A DNA stretch of 63,733 nucleotides from an uncultured Verrucomicrobiota bacterium (GCA_903842505.1 CAIMMI010000124.1:1-63733), one strand, 5' to 3'. Counted from the first letter of the stretch, positions 43,869 through 52,654 are shown. The notes: generated by a model from the sequence alone, not told the origin. A program made the numbers and translations.

Positions 43869-44932
43869 AACCAGGCGTCCAAAAGGTCCGGGTACTGATC
43901 GTGGATGATTCGGCGCTGGCCCGGCGTGCCATCGGCGACGCGTTGTCCAGGGATCCGGAGCTCGAGGTCGTTGGGTATGCTTGCGATCCCTACGTGGCGC
44001 GTGACCAGATCCTTTCCCTCCAGCCGGATGTCATCACGCTGGATCTGGAAATGCCGCGCATGGATGGATTGGCGTTTCTGAAGATCCTGCAGGAACACCA
44101 TCCCGTGCCCGTGGTGGTGGTGAGTTCACTGACTCCGGCCGGTTCGGCCAAGGCAGTGGAAGCGCTGGTGGCCGGAGCGCTGGATGTCATAGCCAAGCCC
44201 GACGGTGGCAGGAGTCTGGGTCAGATTGCCCGCGAACTGACCCTTCACGTCAAGGCCGCCGGACGTTCTCGTCGAAGACCCGGATATGCGCCTGTTGCCA
44301 TCGAGGCGGCCAAGCCTTTCCCTCCCCCTCTTGAACCCGGGCAGTTTTCGCCGCGGCGCATCATCGTGATCGGCGCATCGACGGGCGGCGTGGAAGCGCT
44401 TCGGTATCTCCTGCCGCGTTTGCCCGACGGCCTTCCGCCGATCGTGGTCGCGCAGCACATTCCGGCGCCCTTTTCCCGAACCTTGGCCGCGCACCTCAAT
44501 GCCTTGTGTGCCTTCACGGTTCGCGAAGCAGTCAATGGCGACCCATTGCACCCCGGCTTGTGCCTGGTGGCGCCCGGAGATTTCCACCTCACCCTCGGCC
44601 GGGACGGCTTGGGCTACCGAGTACGACTGACCCAATCACCGCCCGTCCATCATTGCCGCCCCTCGGTGGACATCCTGTTCCGGTCCGCTGCAGAGCAGGC
44701 CGGAAATCAAGCGGTCGCAGCCCTGCTGACGGGCATGGGTGTGGACGGTGCGCATGGACTGCAGTTGCTCCGTGCGGTCGGCGCGCGCACCCTTGCCGAG
44801 GATCAGGAAAGCTGCGTCGTTTTCGGCATGCCTCAGGCAGCGATAAAGCTGGGCGCCGCCGAACAGGTGGTGCCGCTGCCGCGGATTCCGCAAGCCATCC
44901 TCAAGATGCTTTCACAACCCGTTCTCGAATGA
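43865..44932 (+). CDS. cheB: Receptor methylesterase/response regulator CheB
   Basis: 355 aa. The receiver domain (VRVLIVDDSALARRAIGDAL) has phospho-acceptor Asp60 in VITLDLEMPRMDG. The C-terminal esterase has the Ser-His-Asp triad in IGASTGGVEAL, VVAQHIPAPFS and TGMGVDGAHGL. It demethylates or deamidates receptors when phosphorylated by CheA. The start at 43865 overlaps cheR; an upstream open frame is antisense noise inside cheR. Confidence 0.95.
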   Translation: MKPGVQKVRVLIVDDSALARRAIGDALSRDPELEVVGYACDPYVARDQILSLQPDVITLDLEMPRMDGLAFLKILQEHHPVPVVVVSSLTPAGSAKAVEALVAGALDVIAKPDGGRSLGQIARELTLHVKAAGRSRRRPGYAPVAIEAAKPFPPPLEPGQFSPRRIIVIGASTGGVEALRYLLPRLPDGLPPIVVAQHIPAPFSRTLAAHLNALCAFTVREAVNGDPLHPGLCLVAPGDFHLTLGRDGLGYRVRLTQSPPVHHCRPSVDILFRSAAEQAGNQAVAALLTGMGVDGAHGLQLLRAVGARTLAEDQESCVVFGMPQAAIKLGAAEQVVPLPRIPQAILKMLSQPVLE

Positions 44933-45414
44933 TGCCCATGGGACAAGGCCCGGATCTCGACCGGATCTCGACCGAAGCGATCCGGGAGGTTCTGACAACC
45001 CAATTCAGGCTGTCCGTCTTCGCCGCATCGTCTGATGAAGTTGGATGGGCCTCCGTGAACCCGCATGGGCTGACCGGCTCCGTAAGCCTCGAAGGTCCGG
45101 AGATTCGGGGGGAGGTACGTCTTCAGATTCCTGAGTCTTGGTTGAGCACGCTCAATGCCTCTCTCGGCCCTGTCAGCCCCGACCCGGCCGATCGGGCGAG
45201 CGAGATGTGGGACCTGGCCAGCGAGCTTTGCAACATGGTTGCTGGACGGATCGGCGCGGGACTCGCGGCTGCTGGGCACATCTGCACCTTGAGCACGCCC
45301 GATGTCACATCAGGGCCACAGAACCCGGTCGAAGCTGGTCCCGGGGCCAAACGCTCGCACACCCACTGGACATGTGCTGGCGCGACACTCACGCTGACGG
45401 TCTGGATCAAGTGA
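44929..45414 (+). CDS. cheX: CheX/CheC-like phosphatase
   Basis: 161 aa. The core DLASELCNMVAGRIGAGLAA with a later LSTPDVTSGP matches the CheC/CheX/FliY phosphatase fold, in which the Glu and Asn of the ELxNxxxG motif act on the phosphorylated response regulator. It probably dephosphorylates the regulator encoded next. The start overlaps the cheB stop (ATGA), and the end overlaps the next ATG. Confidence 0.75.
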   Translation: MMPMGQGPDLDRISTEAIREVLTTQFRLSVFAASSDEVGWASVNPHGLTGSVSLEGPEIRGEVRLQIPESWLSTLNASLGPVSPDPADRASEMWDLASELCNMVAGRIGAGLAAAGHICTLSTPDVTSGPQNPVEAGPGAKRSHTHWTCAGATLTLTVWIK

Positions 45415-45884
45415 TGTCGACAGGACCTAGAATTCTCAGCGTGGACGACAGCAAGACGGTTCGTCGGATGCTGGTGCGGCTCTTTAAGCCGTTCCATTGC
45501 ACCCTGTCCCAAGCGGCCAACGGTGAGGAAGGATTGGTCGTGGCGACCTCGGAAAAGCCCGACCTGATTTTCCTCGATTACAACATGCCGGTCATGGATG
45601 GCCTCACCATGCTGCAGCGCTTGCGCGAGGATGTTTCGCTGCGGCACACGCCGGTGATCATGCTTACCGCGGAGGCCGGCGCCAAGCAGATCGCTGCTGC
45701 TGCCCGTCTGGGTGCACGCGATTACATCACCAAACCATTCCAGGAAGACCTGCTGCTGTCGAAGACGGCACGGATCATCCCGCTTGTCCTGCGCCCCAGC
45801 GTTCCGTCCTCGATCGAACACGCTCCAGACACGACTGGCGGGCAGACCGCTCCGCCATTCACTCCGGAACTGAAGGCCCCATAA
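45414..45884 (+). CDS. CheY-like response regulator
   Basis: 156 aa. A receiver domain (RILSVDDSKTVRRML) has phospho-acceptor Asp55 in LIFLDYNMPVMDG and the conserved Lys in DYITKPF. A 35-residue Pro/Thr-rich tail with no recognisable output follows. With no flagellar motor gene present, its target may be a protein partner rather than FliM. It is coupled to cheX (TGATG overlap). Confidence 0.9.
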   Translation: MSTGPRILSVDDSKTVRRMLVRLFKPFHCTLSQAANGEEGLVVATSEKPDLIFLDYNMPVMDGLTMLQRLREDVSLRHTPVIMLTAEAGAKQIAAAARLGARDYITKPFQEDLLLSKTARIIPLVLRPSVPSSIEHAPDTTGGQTAPPFTPELKAP

Positions 45885-45886
45885 CG

Positions 45887-46996
45887 ATGGACCCCACCGC
45901 CCCCGAAAGCCCTCCGTTGCGAGACGCTCCAGCCCCTGAGCCCGCAGCCAATCTGAATCTCCAGGCAGCGGTACTGGTGGTGGACGACAGCCGCACCATG
46001 CGACTGGCGCTGATCCGCGCCCTCAACAATCTCGGATTCAAGAATATTACCGAAGCGGTCAACGGACGGCAGGCGTTGGAGATGGTCCGAAGGCAATCCT
46101 TCGACCTCATGCTTCTCGACATTGAAATGCCGGAGATGAACGGCATTCAGGTGCTGTTCGAGCTCCGCAATGATCCGCAGCTGAACGGTCTTCCGGTCAT
46201 CGTGATCTCCGGCGCTGAACAGGTGGACACGGCTGTCAAATGCATCGAGGCCGGCGCCGAAGACTACCTGCCCAAACCGTTCAACCCGACACTGCTCCAG
46301 GCACGGGTGACCACGTGCCTCGAAAAAAAGCGCCTGCGCGATATCGACCGCCTCCGCCTCGTTGAGTTGCAGGTCGAAAAGCAACGCTCCGACAACCTGT
46401 TGCACATCATCCTGCCAGAGGACGTGGCGAACGAGCTCAAGGCCACCAACGCGGTGCGCCCGCGCCTCATCGGGGAAGTCGGGGTGCTGTTTTCCGACAT
46501 CGTGGGTTTCACCTCGTTCTGCCATTCCCACTCACCCGAAGAGGTTCTGGGTTATCTCCAGTCCCTGGTGGAAGCCTTCGAGAAAATCGTCGCCCGGCAC
46601 GGTCTCGAAAAGATCAAGACCATCGGGGACGCCTTCATGGCGACGGCGGGGATGTCCAATCCCATTGAAAATCCGGCGATGAATTGTGTGGCATGTGGCC
46701 TCGACATGATCAGCGCCGCCGCGTCGCAACCGCCCTATTGGAAATTGCGTGTCGGTGTCCACGTGGGACCCGTCGTCGGGGGAGTTGTCGGCAAACGGAA
46801 GTATCAGTTCGACGTCTGGGGCGACACCGTGAATACCGCCGTCCGGATGGAGCAGTCCGGCCTGCCCGGCGGGCTGACCTTGAGCGCCCAAGCCTGGGAA
46901 CGGGTCAAGCAAAGCTACCATGGAGTCTCCCTGGGCACGATCGAGGTCAAGGGTAAGGGCGGAATGGAGATCTTCCGGATCGAACGGACCAGTTGA
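45887..46996 (+). CDS. Response regulator with class III nucleotide cyclase output
   Basis: 369 aa. The receiver (VLVVDDSRTMRLALIRAL) has Asp78 in LMLLDIEMPEMNG. A short coiled linker (KKRLRDIDRLRLVELQVEKQ) leads to a class III cyclase domain. Both metal Asp residues are present (VLFSDIVGFTSF and IKTIGDAFMA). The base-selecting positions read Lys (EKIKTIG) and Asp (FDVWGDTVN), the adenylate-cyclase pair, and the Asn-Arg transition-state residues are in TVNTAVRME. It is predicted to make cAMP when its receiver is phosphorylated by CheA. The receiver is almost a duplicate of the one in the next gene. Confidence 0.9.
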   Translation: MDPTAPESPPLRDAPAPEPAANLNLQAAVLVVDDSRTMRLALIRALNNLGFKNITEAVNGRQALEMVRRQSFDLMLLDIEMPEMNGIQVLFELRNDPQLNGLPVIVISGAEQVDTAVKCIEAGAEDYLPKPFNPTLLQARVTTCLEKKRLRDIDRLRLVELQVEKQRSDNLLHIILPEDVANELKATNAVRPRLIGEVGVLFSDIVGFTSFCHSHSPEEVLGYLQSLVEAFEKIVARHGLEKIKTIGDAFMATAGMSNPIENPAMNCVACGLDMISAAASQPPYWKLRVGVHVGPVVGGVVGKRKYQFDVWGDTVNTAVRMEQSGLPGGLTLSAQAWERVKQSYHGVSLGTIEVKGKGGMEIFRIERTS

Positions 46997-47035
46997 GGGC
47001 CTCGTTGCCCTGTTTGCTTCACGAACCCATAGCCC

Positions 47036-48277
47036 ATGAACGCCGCTACTACCGAAAGCCTGCCTGCGCCAACCGCCGCGGCTTCCTTGTCAGCCATCGA
47101 GGACGCCTCGGTCCTCGTGGTCGATGACAGCCGCACGATGCGGCTCGTGCTGACCCGGGAGCTCAACAAACTCGGTTTCACCCGCATCAGCGAGGCGGCC
47201 GACGGTCGCAAGGCCATCGAGAGGATCCGTCGGGAACCCTTCGACCTCGTCCTTCTCGACATGGAAATGCCCGAGTTGGACGGCATGGGGGTGCTTTTGG
47301 AGATCCGCAACGACCCGGAATTGCGGGGTCTGCCGGTGATCGTGATCTCCGGCGCTGAACAGGTCGACAGTGCTGTCAAATGCATCGAGGCCGGTGCGGA
47401 AGACTATCTGCCCAAACCGTTCAACGCGACGCTGCTCCGGGCGCGTGTGACCACTTCGCTGGAAAAAAAGCGCCTGCGCGATTTGGACCGGGTGCGTCTC
47501 AAACAGTTGCAGGCCGAGAAGGAATTGCTCGAGCAGATGCAGCGCCGGCTCAATAGCGAGTTGGCCGAGGCGGCCAACTACGTCAGGTCCATCCTGCCAG
47601 AACCCACCCTCTCTCCGCTGAGGATCGACTGGAAATACCAGCCTTCCACGGAGCTGGGTGGGGATGCCTTCGGCTATCACTGGATTGATCCGGACCATTT
47701 CGCGGTCTATCTCCTCGACGTCTGTGGCCATGGCGTCGGGGCTTCGCTGCTTTCCGTGACCGCCATGAACGTCATCCGGTCCGGGTCCCTGCCCAAAACC
47801 GAATTCCGGGATCCGGGCGCGGTGCTTTCCGGGCTGAACAACGCCTTCCTGATGGAGAAGCAGAACAACATGTATTTCACCCTGTGGTACGGCGTGTACC
47901 ACGTCCCGAGCCGGACACTGAGATACTCCTCCGGCGGGCATCCGCCGGCGCTGCTGTTGTCTTCGGACGGTTCAGGATCGGCTGTCAGCCGGCAGTTGCG
48001 GACCCCCGGGGTCATCGTCGGCGCCATGGAGGACATGGCTTACCAAACGCGAACCTGCCAGGTCGGGCCTGGCGATAGCCTGCTGGTGCTCTGCGACGGC
48101 TGTTATGAAATCAAGGATGCCGAGGGGAACTTCATGGAGTTTGAGACCTTCGAGCGATTCATGCGGCAGCAGGTCGCCGCGCCCGATGCGCTGGACCGAC
48201 TGCATTCCTGGGTGCGCGACCGTCACGGGGAAGGCCCCTTGGACGACGATTTCTCGATTGTGCGCATCCATTTCTGA
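47036..48277 (+). CDS. Response regulator with SpoIIE/PP2C serine phosphatase output
   Basis: 413 aa. The receiver (VLVVDDSRTMRLVLTREL) has Asp75 in LVLLDMEMPELDG. A coiled linker (KKRLRDLDRVRLKQLQAEKE) leads to an RsbU-type phosphatase: STELGGDAFGYHW, YLLDVCGHGVGASLLSV, YSSGGHPPALLL, CDGCYEIKD and a DDDFSIV end, with metal-binding Asp residues kept. Such enzymes dephosphorylate STAS anti-sigma-factor antagonists. Three STAS proteins and an RsbW-type kinase lie 2-6 kb downstream on the other strand. It is the last gene of the chemosensory operon. Confidence 0.92.
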   Translation: MNAATTESLPAPTAAASLSAIEDASVLVVDDSRTMRLVLTRELNKLGFTRISEAADGRKAIERIRREPFDLVLLDMEMPELDGMGVLLEIRNDPELRGLPVIVISGAEQVDSAVKCIEAGAEDYLPKPFNATLLRARVTTSLEKKRLRDLDRVRLKQLQAEKELLEQMQRRLNSELAEAANYVRSILPEPTLSPLRIDWKYQPSTELGGDAFGYHWIDPDHFAVYLLDVCGHGVGASLLSVTAMNVIRSGSLPKTEFRDPGAVLSGLNNAFLMEKQNNMYFTLWYGVYHVPSRTLRYSSGGHPPALLLSSDGSGSAVSRQLRTPGVIVGAMEDMAYQTRTCQVGPGDSLLVLCDGCYEIKDAEGNFMEFETFERFMRQQVAAPDALDRLHSWVRDRHGEGPLDDDFSIVRIHF

Positions 48278-48280
48278 CCG

Positions 48281-48326
48281 GTGCAGGGTGTCCTTGCACG
48301 GGTCCCTATCCCTTGCCTCCAGGGAT
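48281..48326. terminator. Convergent hairpins between the two operons
   Basis: GTGCAGG-tgt-CCTTGCAC-type hairpin (48281-48299, one mismatch) followed by ATCCCT-tgcctcc-AGGGAT (48308-48326). They lie in the 48-bp gap where the plus and minus operons meet, the second touching the ABC ATPase stop codon. No U-tract follows, so terminator function is tentative. Confidence 0.35.
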
Positions 48327-49139
48327 CAGACGTAATGGCTTTGGAGCAAGTCCGCGACGCCGGAATCCAACTGCTCCCGCCGGCGTACCGCGTCAAAGCG
48401 ATTCAGCAGATCCTCTTGCCGCACCCTCGCCCGCTCCGCACCGCGGAGGTCATGCAAGACCTGGCCGCGGTGCATCATGATAATCCGGTCTCCGAGATGA
48501 ACGGCCTGTTGCATGGAATGCGTCACCATCAGCGTGGTGAGTTGGTCACGCTGGATGATTTCGTGAGTCAGGCGAATGACTTGGTCGGCGCTCTTTGGAT
48601 CGAGGGCGGCGGTGTGTTCATCCAGGAGCAAGAGATCGGGCTTTAGCCAGGAGGCCATGAGCAGCGTCAAGGCTTGGCGCTGGCCCCCGGAAAGGGTGCC
48701 GATGGCGTTGTCGATGCGGTCCTCCAGACCCATGTTCAGGGAGCGGATGCGGTCGCGGATCTGCGCGCGCAGTTTGTGGTCGAGCGCCCATCCGAGACCG
48801 CGGGGCTGACCACGCCGGGCTGCCAGGGCGAGGTTTTCTGCGATGCTCATGTTTGGCGCGGTGCCGCTGAAGGGGTTCTGGAAAACGCGGCCGATCAAGC
48901 GCGCACGGCGGTGCTCGGGTTGCCCGGTGATGTCCTGGCCGGCCAGCGTGATGCTGCCGGAATCAACGCGGAACGTGCCGGCAACGGCGTTCAGGAGCGT
49001 GGATTTGCCGCTGCCGTTGGTGCCGATGATGATCAGGAACGATCCGCGTTCCAAGGTGAGCGTTACCCCGCGCAGGGCGCGCACCTCATTGGCGGTGCCG
49101 GGGTTGAACGTCTTGAGGATATCCTGGAGGTCGAGCATG
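48326..49139 (-). CDS. ABC transporter ATP-binding protein
   Basis: 270 aa. Walker A GTNGSGKST, signature IGTLSGGQRQALTLLMA, Walker B DLLLLDEHTAALDP and the switch His in VTHSMQQAV are all present. It powers the importer whose permease is encoded 3 bp upstream. By similarity of the whole set it belongs to the TrpXYZ-like uptake systems; the ligand is not established. The start at 49139 (MLDLQDILKTF) fits the family. Confidence 0.92.
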
Positions 49140-49142
49140 GCG

Positions 49143-50081
49143 TCAGGTGGCGGCGGGTTTGGACGCGAGGCGGAGTTTTCGCAGCGCGGCGGGCGTGACG
49201 AGGGCAGCAAAAACGAACGCCGCCGTGATCAATTTGAGGTCGTTGGGATTGAGCCCCCAGCGGAGCGCAATGGCCACCAGCAGGCGGAACAGGACGGAGC
49301 CCATGACCGCACCGGTGATCAGAACGCCGATCTTTTTGGTCCCGACCAACGCTTCGCCAATGATCACACTGGCCAGTCCCCAGACGACGATTCCAATCCC
49401 CATCTGGACGTCGGCGAAACCTTGATACTGGGCCAGCAAGGCGCCGGACAGGGCGATCAGTCCGTTGGAAAGCGCGAGCCCAAGGATGATGATGAAGTCC
49501 ACACTCACCCCGAGCGCGCAGACCATCTGGGGATTGTCGCCCGCGGCGCGCATGGCCGTCCCCAGATTGGTTCGGAAAAAGAGATAGAGGGTGAGGCCAA
49601 CGGCGATGACGACCAGGAGTACCCCGATCAGCAGGGCGGCGTCGCGGACGCCCACCGTCCAACCAGCCAGGAGGAATTCGGATTTGCCGCCGCCCAGAAG
49701 ACGTGTCGCCAAGGATTCGGCCTGGTTGGCCAAGGTGGACTCATTCAGCAAGGGGATGTTGCTCTTGCCCATGACATGCAGGTTGACGGAGTAAAGGGCT
49801 GTCATCACCAGGATCCCGCTCAAAAGACCGTTGATCTTGAATTTGGTGTGCAATACGCCGGTGAGTGTCCCCGCGACGACCCCCGACATGAAGCCTGCCA
49901 ACGTGGCCACCACCGGCGACCAGTGATGCACCAGAAGGATGGACGCCACCGCCGCGCCCAACGTGATGGATCCGTCCGCGGTGATGTCGGGAAAATTGAA
50001 GATGCGAAAACTGAGGTAGACCCCAAGTGCGAGCAAGGCGAGGACGAGTCCAATCGTGGCGGCCCCTATGAGAAGTGTCAT
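49143..50081 (-). CDS. ABC transporter permease, branched-chain/TrpXYZ type
   Basis: 312 aa with about eight to nine membrane segments. The N-terminal YLSFRIFNFPDITADGSITL stretch, GTLTGVLHTKFKINGLLSGI and FRTNLGTAMRAAGDNPQM followed by ALGVS are typical of the BPD_transp_2 permeases that pair with PF04392-type binding proteins. It lies 9 bp after the STAS-fusion gene and 3 bp before the ATPase. Confidence 0.9.
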   Translation of the reverse strand: MTLLIGAATIGLVLALLALGVYLSFRIFNFPDITADGSITLGAAVASILLVHHWSPVVATLAGFMSGVVAGTLTGVLHTKFKINGLLSGILVMTALYSVNLHVMGKSNIPLLNESTLANQAESLATRLLGGGKSEFLLAGWTVGVRDAALLIGVLLVVIAVGLTLYLFFRTNLGTAMRAAGDNPQMVCALGVSVDFIIILGLALSNGLIALSGALLAQYQGFADVQMGIGIVVWGLASVIIGEALVGTKKIGVLITGAVMGSVLFRLLVAIALRWGLNPNDLKLITAAFVFAALVTPAALRKLRLASKPAAT

Positions 50082-50090
50082 GAAAGTGTT

Positions 50091-51362
50091 TCAGATTAGA
50101 GGTGCATGGCCAAACTTCCCCACTGGGCTGAACCAGCAGGCGCCCCGCATGAAATCCGTTTCGCCAAGGCCTTCGAACTCCCGATCATCGGCGAGCAGGT
50201 GAAGCACCGACGAGGCCGTCCCGGTATTCAGCAAGGACGCCACCGTCTCCGCGAGATCCACCCTGCCCTTGGGCAAGGGGCGATAGGGGAAAACAGCCGC
50301 ATGAAAATGTCCCTTCGCGGACGTCCCTGGCCCTATCTGGCGCAAGAACGGAAGGCTCTCCGGCGACGGCGACTTTTCGGCGAACCCCACGATCAATGCA
50401 ACCTGCCGCTCATGGGCACGCTCCGTGGTGAAACTCATCCAGTCCCTCACTTCGGGAAACACCAGCGGCGATCGATTCGATGTCTGGTCAGGAGACCTCA
50501 GCAGCGTGCTGCCCACCAGGCCGGACGTTTCGGCCACGATGGCAAATGCGGCCGCCGGGACTGGAAGGGCTTCAAAGGCGCGCTCGACCAAGGCGGAAAG
50601 GCCGATGACGCCGCGGGCGCTGTGGTTGGCCTCAAACCGGAGCAGTCGGGAGAAAGTGCCCCGCGCAGAAAGCCCATAGAGCAGCTGCATTTCGGGAATG
50701 AGTCGGCCCTCGGTGACCTGATAATCCGGGACACTGCTGCCATCGGTTGGCATCGATACGGCGGCGCCAGCAACCGCGAGCGTCTCGCCGTAGCGGCCGT
50801 TGCCCTCTTCCGGCGTCCGCCCAAATGCACCCAGACCCACCGCGACCCGATCTGGCTCGCAGCAAAGTCGATGGCTGCGGGAAGAGGCCAGTTTGCCCTC
50901 GGCGAAGGCTTCGGGCCTTCCGTGGAGGTAGCCGACAAATTCCCCATCCGATCCAAGCGTATGCAGTTCAAATTTCAGGCTGTCCTGCTCCCACAGGCGC
51001 GGGCTGTTCGGGGCCGGCGCTGCCGCTGCCGCGGACGATGTTGAGGATTCGTTTGGCTCCTGACGGGCCACCAGCATGTCGGCTATGCCTGCCAGGTGAA
51101 GCACCTCAAGGACGCTCGCCGTAGGTCGCAGCACCCGCAATCGACCGCGCACGGCCTTGAGCTTTTTGTGGTACTTGAGCAGCTCCCGGATGCCGGCAGA
51201 ACTGACGTAATCCACGCGGGCGAAATCCAGGTCCAAGTGGTGATGTCCTGACTGGATGGCCATTTCAATCGCGTGACCAACCCGGTCTGCCCAATTGGCA
51301 TCCAGGCGTCCCTGCAATTGCAGCTCGTGACGGCCTTCGTCGCTGATGGAGGTGATTTCCAT
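50091..51362 (-). CDS. STAS-domain protein with large uncharacterised C-terminal domain
   Basis: 423 aa. Residues 1-100 form a STAS domain: LQGRLDANWADRVGHAIEMA, then VDYVSSAGIREL with candidate phospho-Ser, then VLEVLHLAGIADML. After an Ala/Ser/Pro linker come about 290 residues (FELHTLGSDGEFVGYLHGRP onward) that match no family I recognise. They include LAVAGAAVSMP, ESLPFLRQIGPGTSAKGHFHA and a VASLLNTGTASSVLHLLADD segment. It sits inside the ABC transporter gene set, so it may link partner switching to uptake. The start is ATG at 51362; a TTG is 10 codons upstream. Confidence 0.7.
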   Translation of the reverse strand: MEITSISDEGRHELQLQGRLDANWADRVGHAIEMAIQSGHHHLDLDFARVDYVSSAGIRELLKYHKKLKAVRGRLRVLRPTASVLEVLHLAGIADMLVARQEPNESSTSSAAAAAPAPNSPRLWEQDSLKFELHTLGSDGEFVGYLHGRPEAFAEGKLASSRSHRLCCEPDRVAVGLGAFGRTPEEGNGRYGETLAVAGAAVSMPTDGSSVPDYQVTEGRLIPEMQLLYGLSARGTFSRLLRFEANHSARGVIGLSALVERAFEALPVPAAAFAIVAETSGLVGSTLLRSPDQTSNRSPLVFPEVRDWMSFTTERAHERQVALIVGFAEKSPSPESLPFLRQIGPGTSAKGHFHAAVFPYRPLPKGRVDLAETVASLLNTGTASSVLHLLADDREFEGLGETDFMRGACWFSPVGKFGHAPLI

Positions 51363-51372
51363 GGAACAGTTG

Positions 51373-51564
51373 TTATCGGACGGATTCCCCAAGTTGCAGC
51401 AGGTCCTTGGGAAGGGTGATTCGGAGACCCGATTCAGGGTCGCCCCTCTGCAGCAAAACGGCCTTGGCCAAGCCGCCTCGGATGGCCTGACGGTGGGTCT
51501 CCACGCTGGGCGCGTGGAGATACCCGACCAAGGTGAGTTCAGCGGGTCGGCGCAGTGGGAGCAT
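51373..51564 (-). CDS. Small hypothetical ORF between binding protein and STAS fusion
   Basis: 63 aa, starting inside the last codons of the substrate-binding protein gene (26-bp overlap) and ending 10 bp before the STAS-fusion start. The spacing looks like an operon gene, and the sequence has a strand-helix character (LTLVGYLHAPSVETHRQAIR, LRITLPKDLLQLGES). No family is recognised, and it could be chance. Confidence 0.3.
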   Translation of the reverse strand: MLPLRRPAELTLVGYLHAPSVETHRQAIRGGLAKAVLLQRGDPESGLRITLPKDLLQLGESVR

Positions 51565-52654
51565 GGGTCGGGTTTGCGGCCTTCGCCTTCAGCATGGGCA
51601 GGTTGGTGGTCGTGGCGGTGATGAATCCATCGGCCTTCTGTTTCAGGTCGGCTGGGATTTCCCAGTGGTCCTTGAGACCGTTCAGCGCGGTTTCGTTGTA
51701 AAGGAATACCACCGGCACGTAGTCATCGATGGGCATCTCGGACGCTTTTTTGCCGTCCAGCACGTCGGCCGCGATGGATCCGACGTGTTTGCCGATTTCG
51801 AGGAAATTTGCGCCGAGATCGAACAGGGATCCGCCCTTGACCAAGGGGGGCATCACCGTGAAGACCGGAATATGGGCCCGTCGACAGGCTTCGAGGACTT
51901 GATCGCTCGCCGTGGTGACTGCCACATCGCCGCTGATCCACATGCATTCAGCTCCTCGCGCGATGACCGACTTCACCGACTCGATGACAGCCATGCTGTT
52001 CTCCGCATTGCCTTCGATCAACTGGATGCCCAGTTCAGCGCAGATTTTGCGGGCCAACTTGGTCTGCACCATCGAGTTGACCTCGGCCGCGTTCCAGACC
52101 AAGCCAACGGACTTCAGCTCGGGACGCATGCGTTTGGCCACGCGGAAAATCTGCTCTACCGGTTGAATGGAGCCCGCGCCCGCCATGTAAGGCGGATGAT
52201 TCAGGTGGTTGGTAGGGTCGATCCCCACGCCCGCAGCGTAAGGATCCGTTACCACACCGAAAACATGCAGGGTGCGGCCGCCGTTGCGGTTCGCATTCGC
52301 GACGGTCTGGAGCGAAATGGTGCTGGCGGTGAGGATCAGGTCAAAGTTGCCGGTGGTCACCTCGCGGGCAATCGTGTTGGCGGTGCCGATGTCTCCTTCG
52401 GAATTGTAGCGCCAGATACGGAGTTTATTGCCGTCGCCGTAGCCCCGGGCGGCCAGCGACTCCAGCATTCCCTCCACGCCTTGCTCCAGGGCCAGAAGTG
52501 AGGCGTGTTGAACGACCGCCACCCTTGTCTGCGGTTTGACCACCCCCACGCGTTGAGCGGACTGGCGGGATGCCTTGTCCGTGTAGAGCAACACCCCCGC
52601 TGCCAAGGTGAGCAGACAAGCTCCCAGCGAAAGTCGTTTCAGGGTTTCAAACAT
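51539..52654 (-). CDS. ABC transporter substrate-binding protein (PF04392 type)
   Basis: 371 aa. The N-terminal hydrophobic segment (LSLGACLLTLAAGVLLY) is an uncleaved anchor or signal; no lipobox is seen. The two-lobed binding fold has RVAVVQHASLLALEQGVEGM, FDLILTASTISLQTVANA, VGLVWNAAEVNSMVQTKLAR and AECMWISGDVAVTTA. Relatives bind aromatic amino acids (TrpX) or unknown ligands. A Pro/Thr-rich tail ends the protein. The start at 52654 (MFETLKRLSL) was preferred over 52690. Confidence 0.88.
   Translation of the reverse strand: MFETLKRLSLGACLLTLAAGVLLYTDKASRQSAQRVGVVKPQTRVAVVQHASLLALEQGVEGMLESLAARGYGDGNKLRIWRYNSEGDIGTANTIAREVTTGNFDLILTASTISLQTVANANRNGGRTLHVFGVVTDPYAAGVGIDPTNHLNHPPYMAGAGSIQPVEQIFRVAKRMRPELKSVGLVWNAAEVNSMVQTKLARKICAELGIQLIEGNAENSMAVIESVKSVIARGAECMWISGDVAVTTASDQVLEACRRAHIPVFTVMPPLVKGGSLFDLGANFLEIGKHVGSIAADVLDGKKASEMPIDDYVPVVFLYNETALNGLKDHWEIPADLKQKADGFITATTTNLPMLKAKAANPTHAPTAPTR

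Noticed and set aside
45887-46996. The receiver-cyclase as a Pycsar PycC
   Set aside because: It has a receiver domain and adenylate-type selectivity residues and is about 9 kb from the CNB-TIR gene; PycC is a compact separate cyclase next to its effector.
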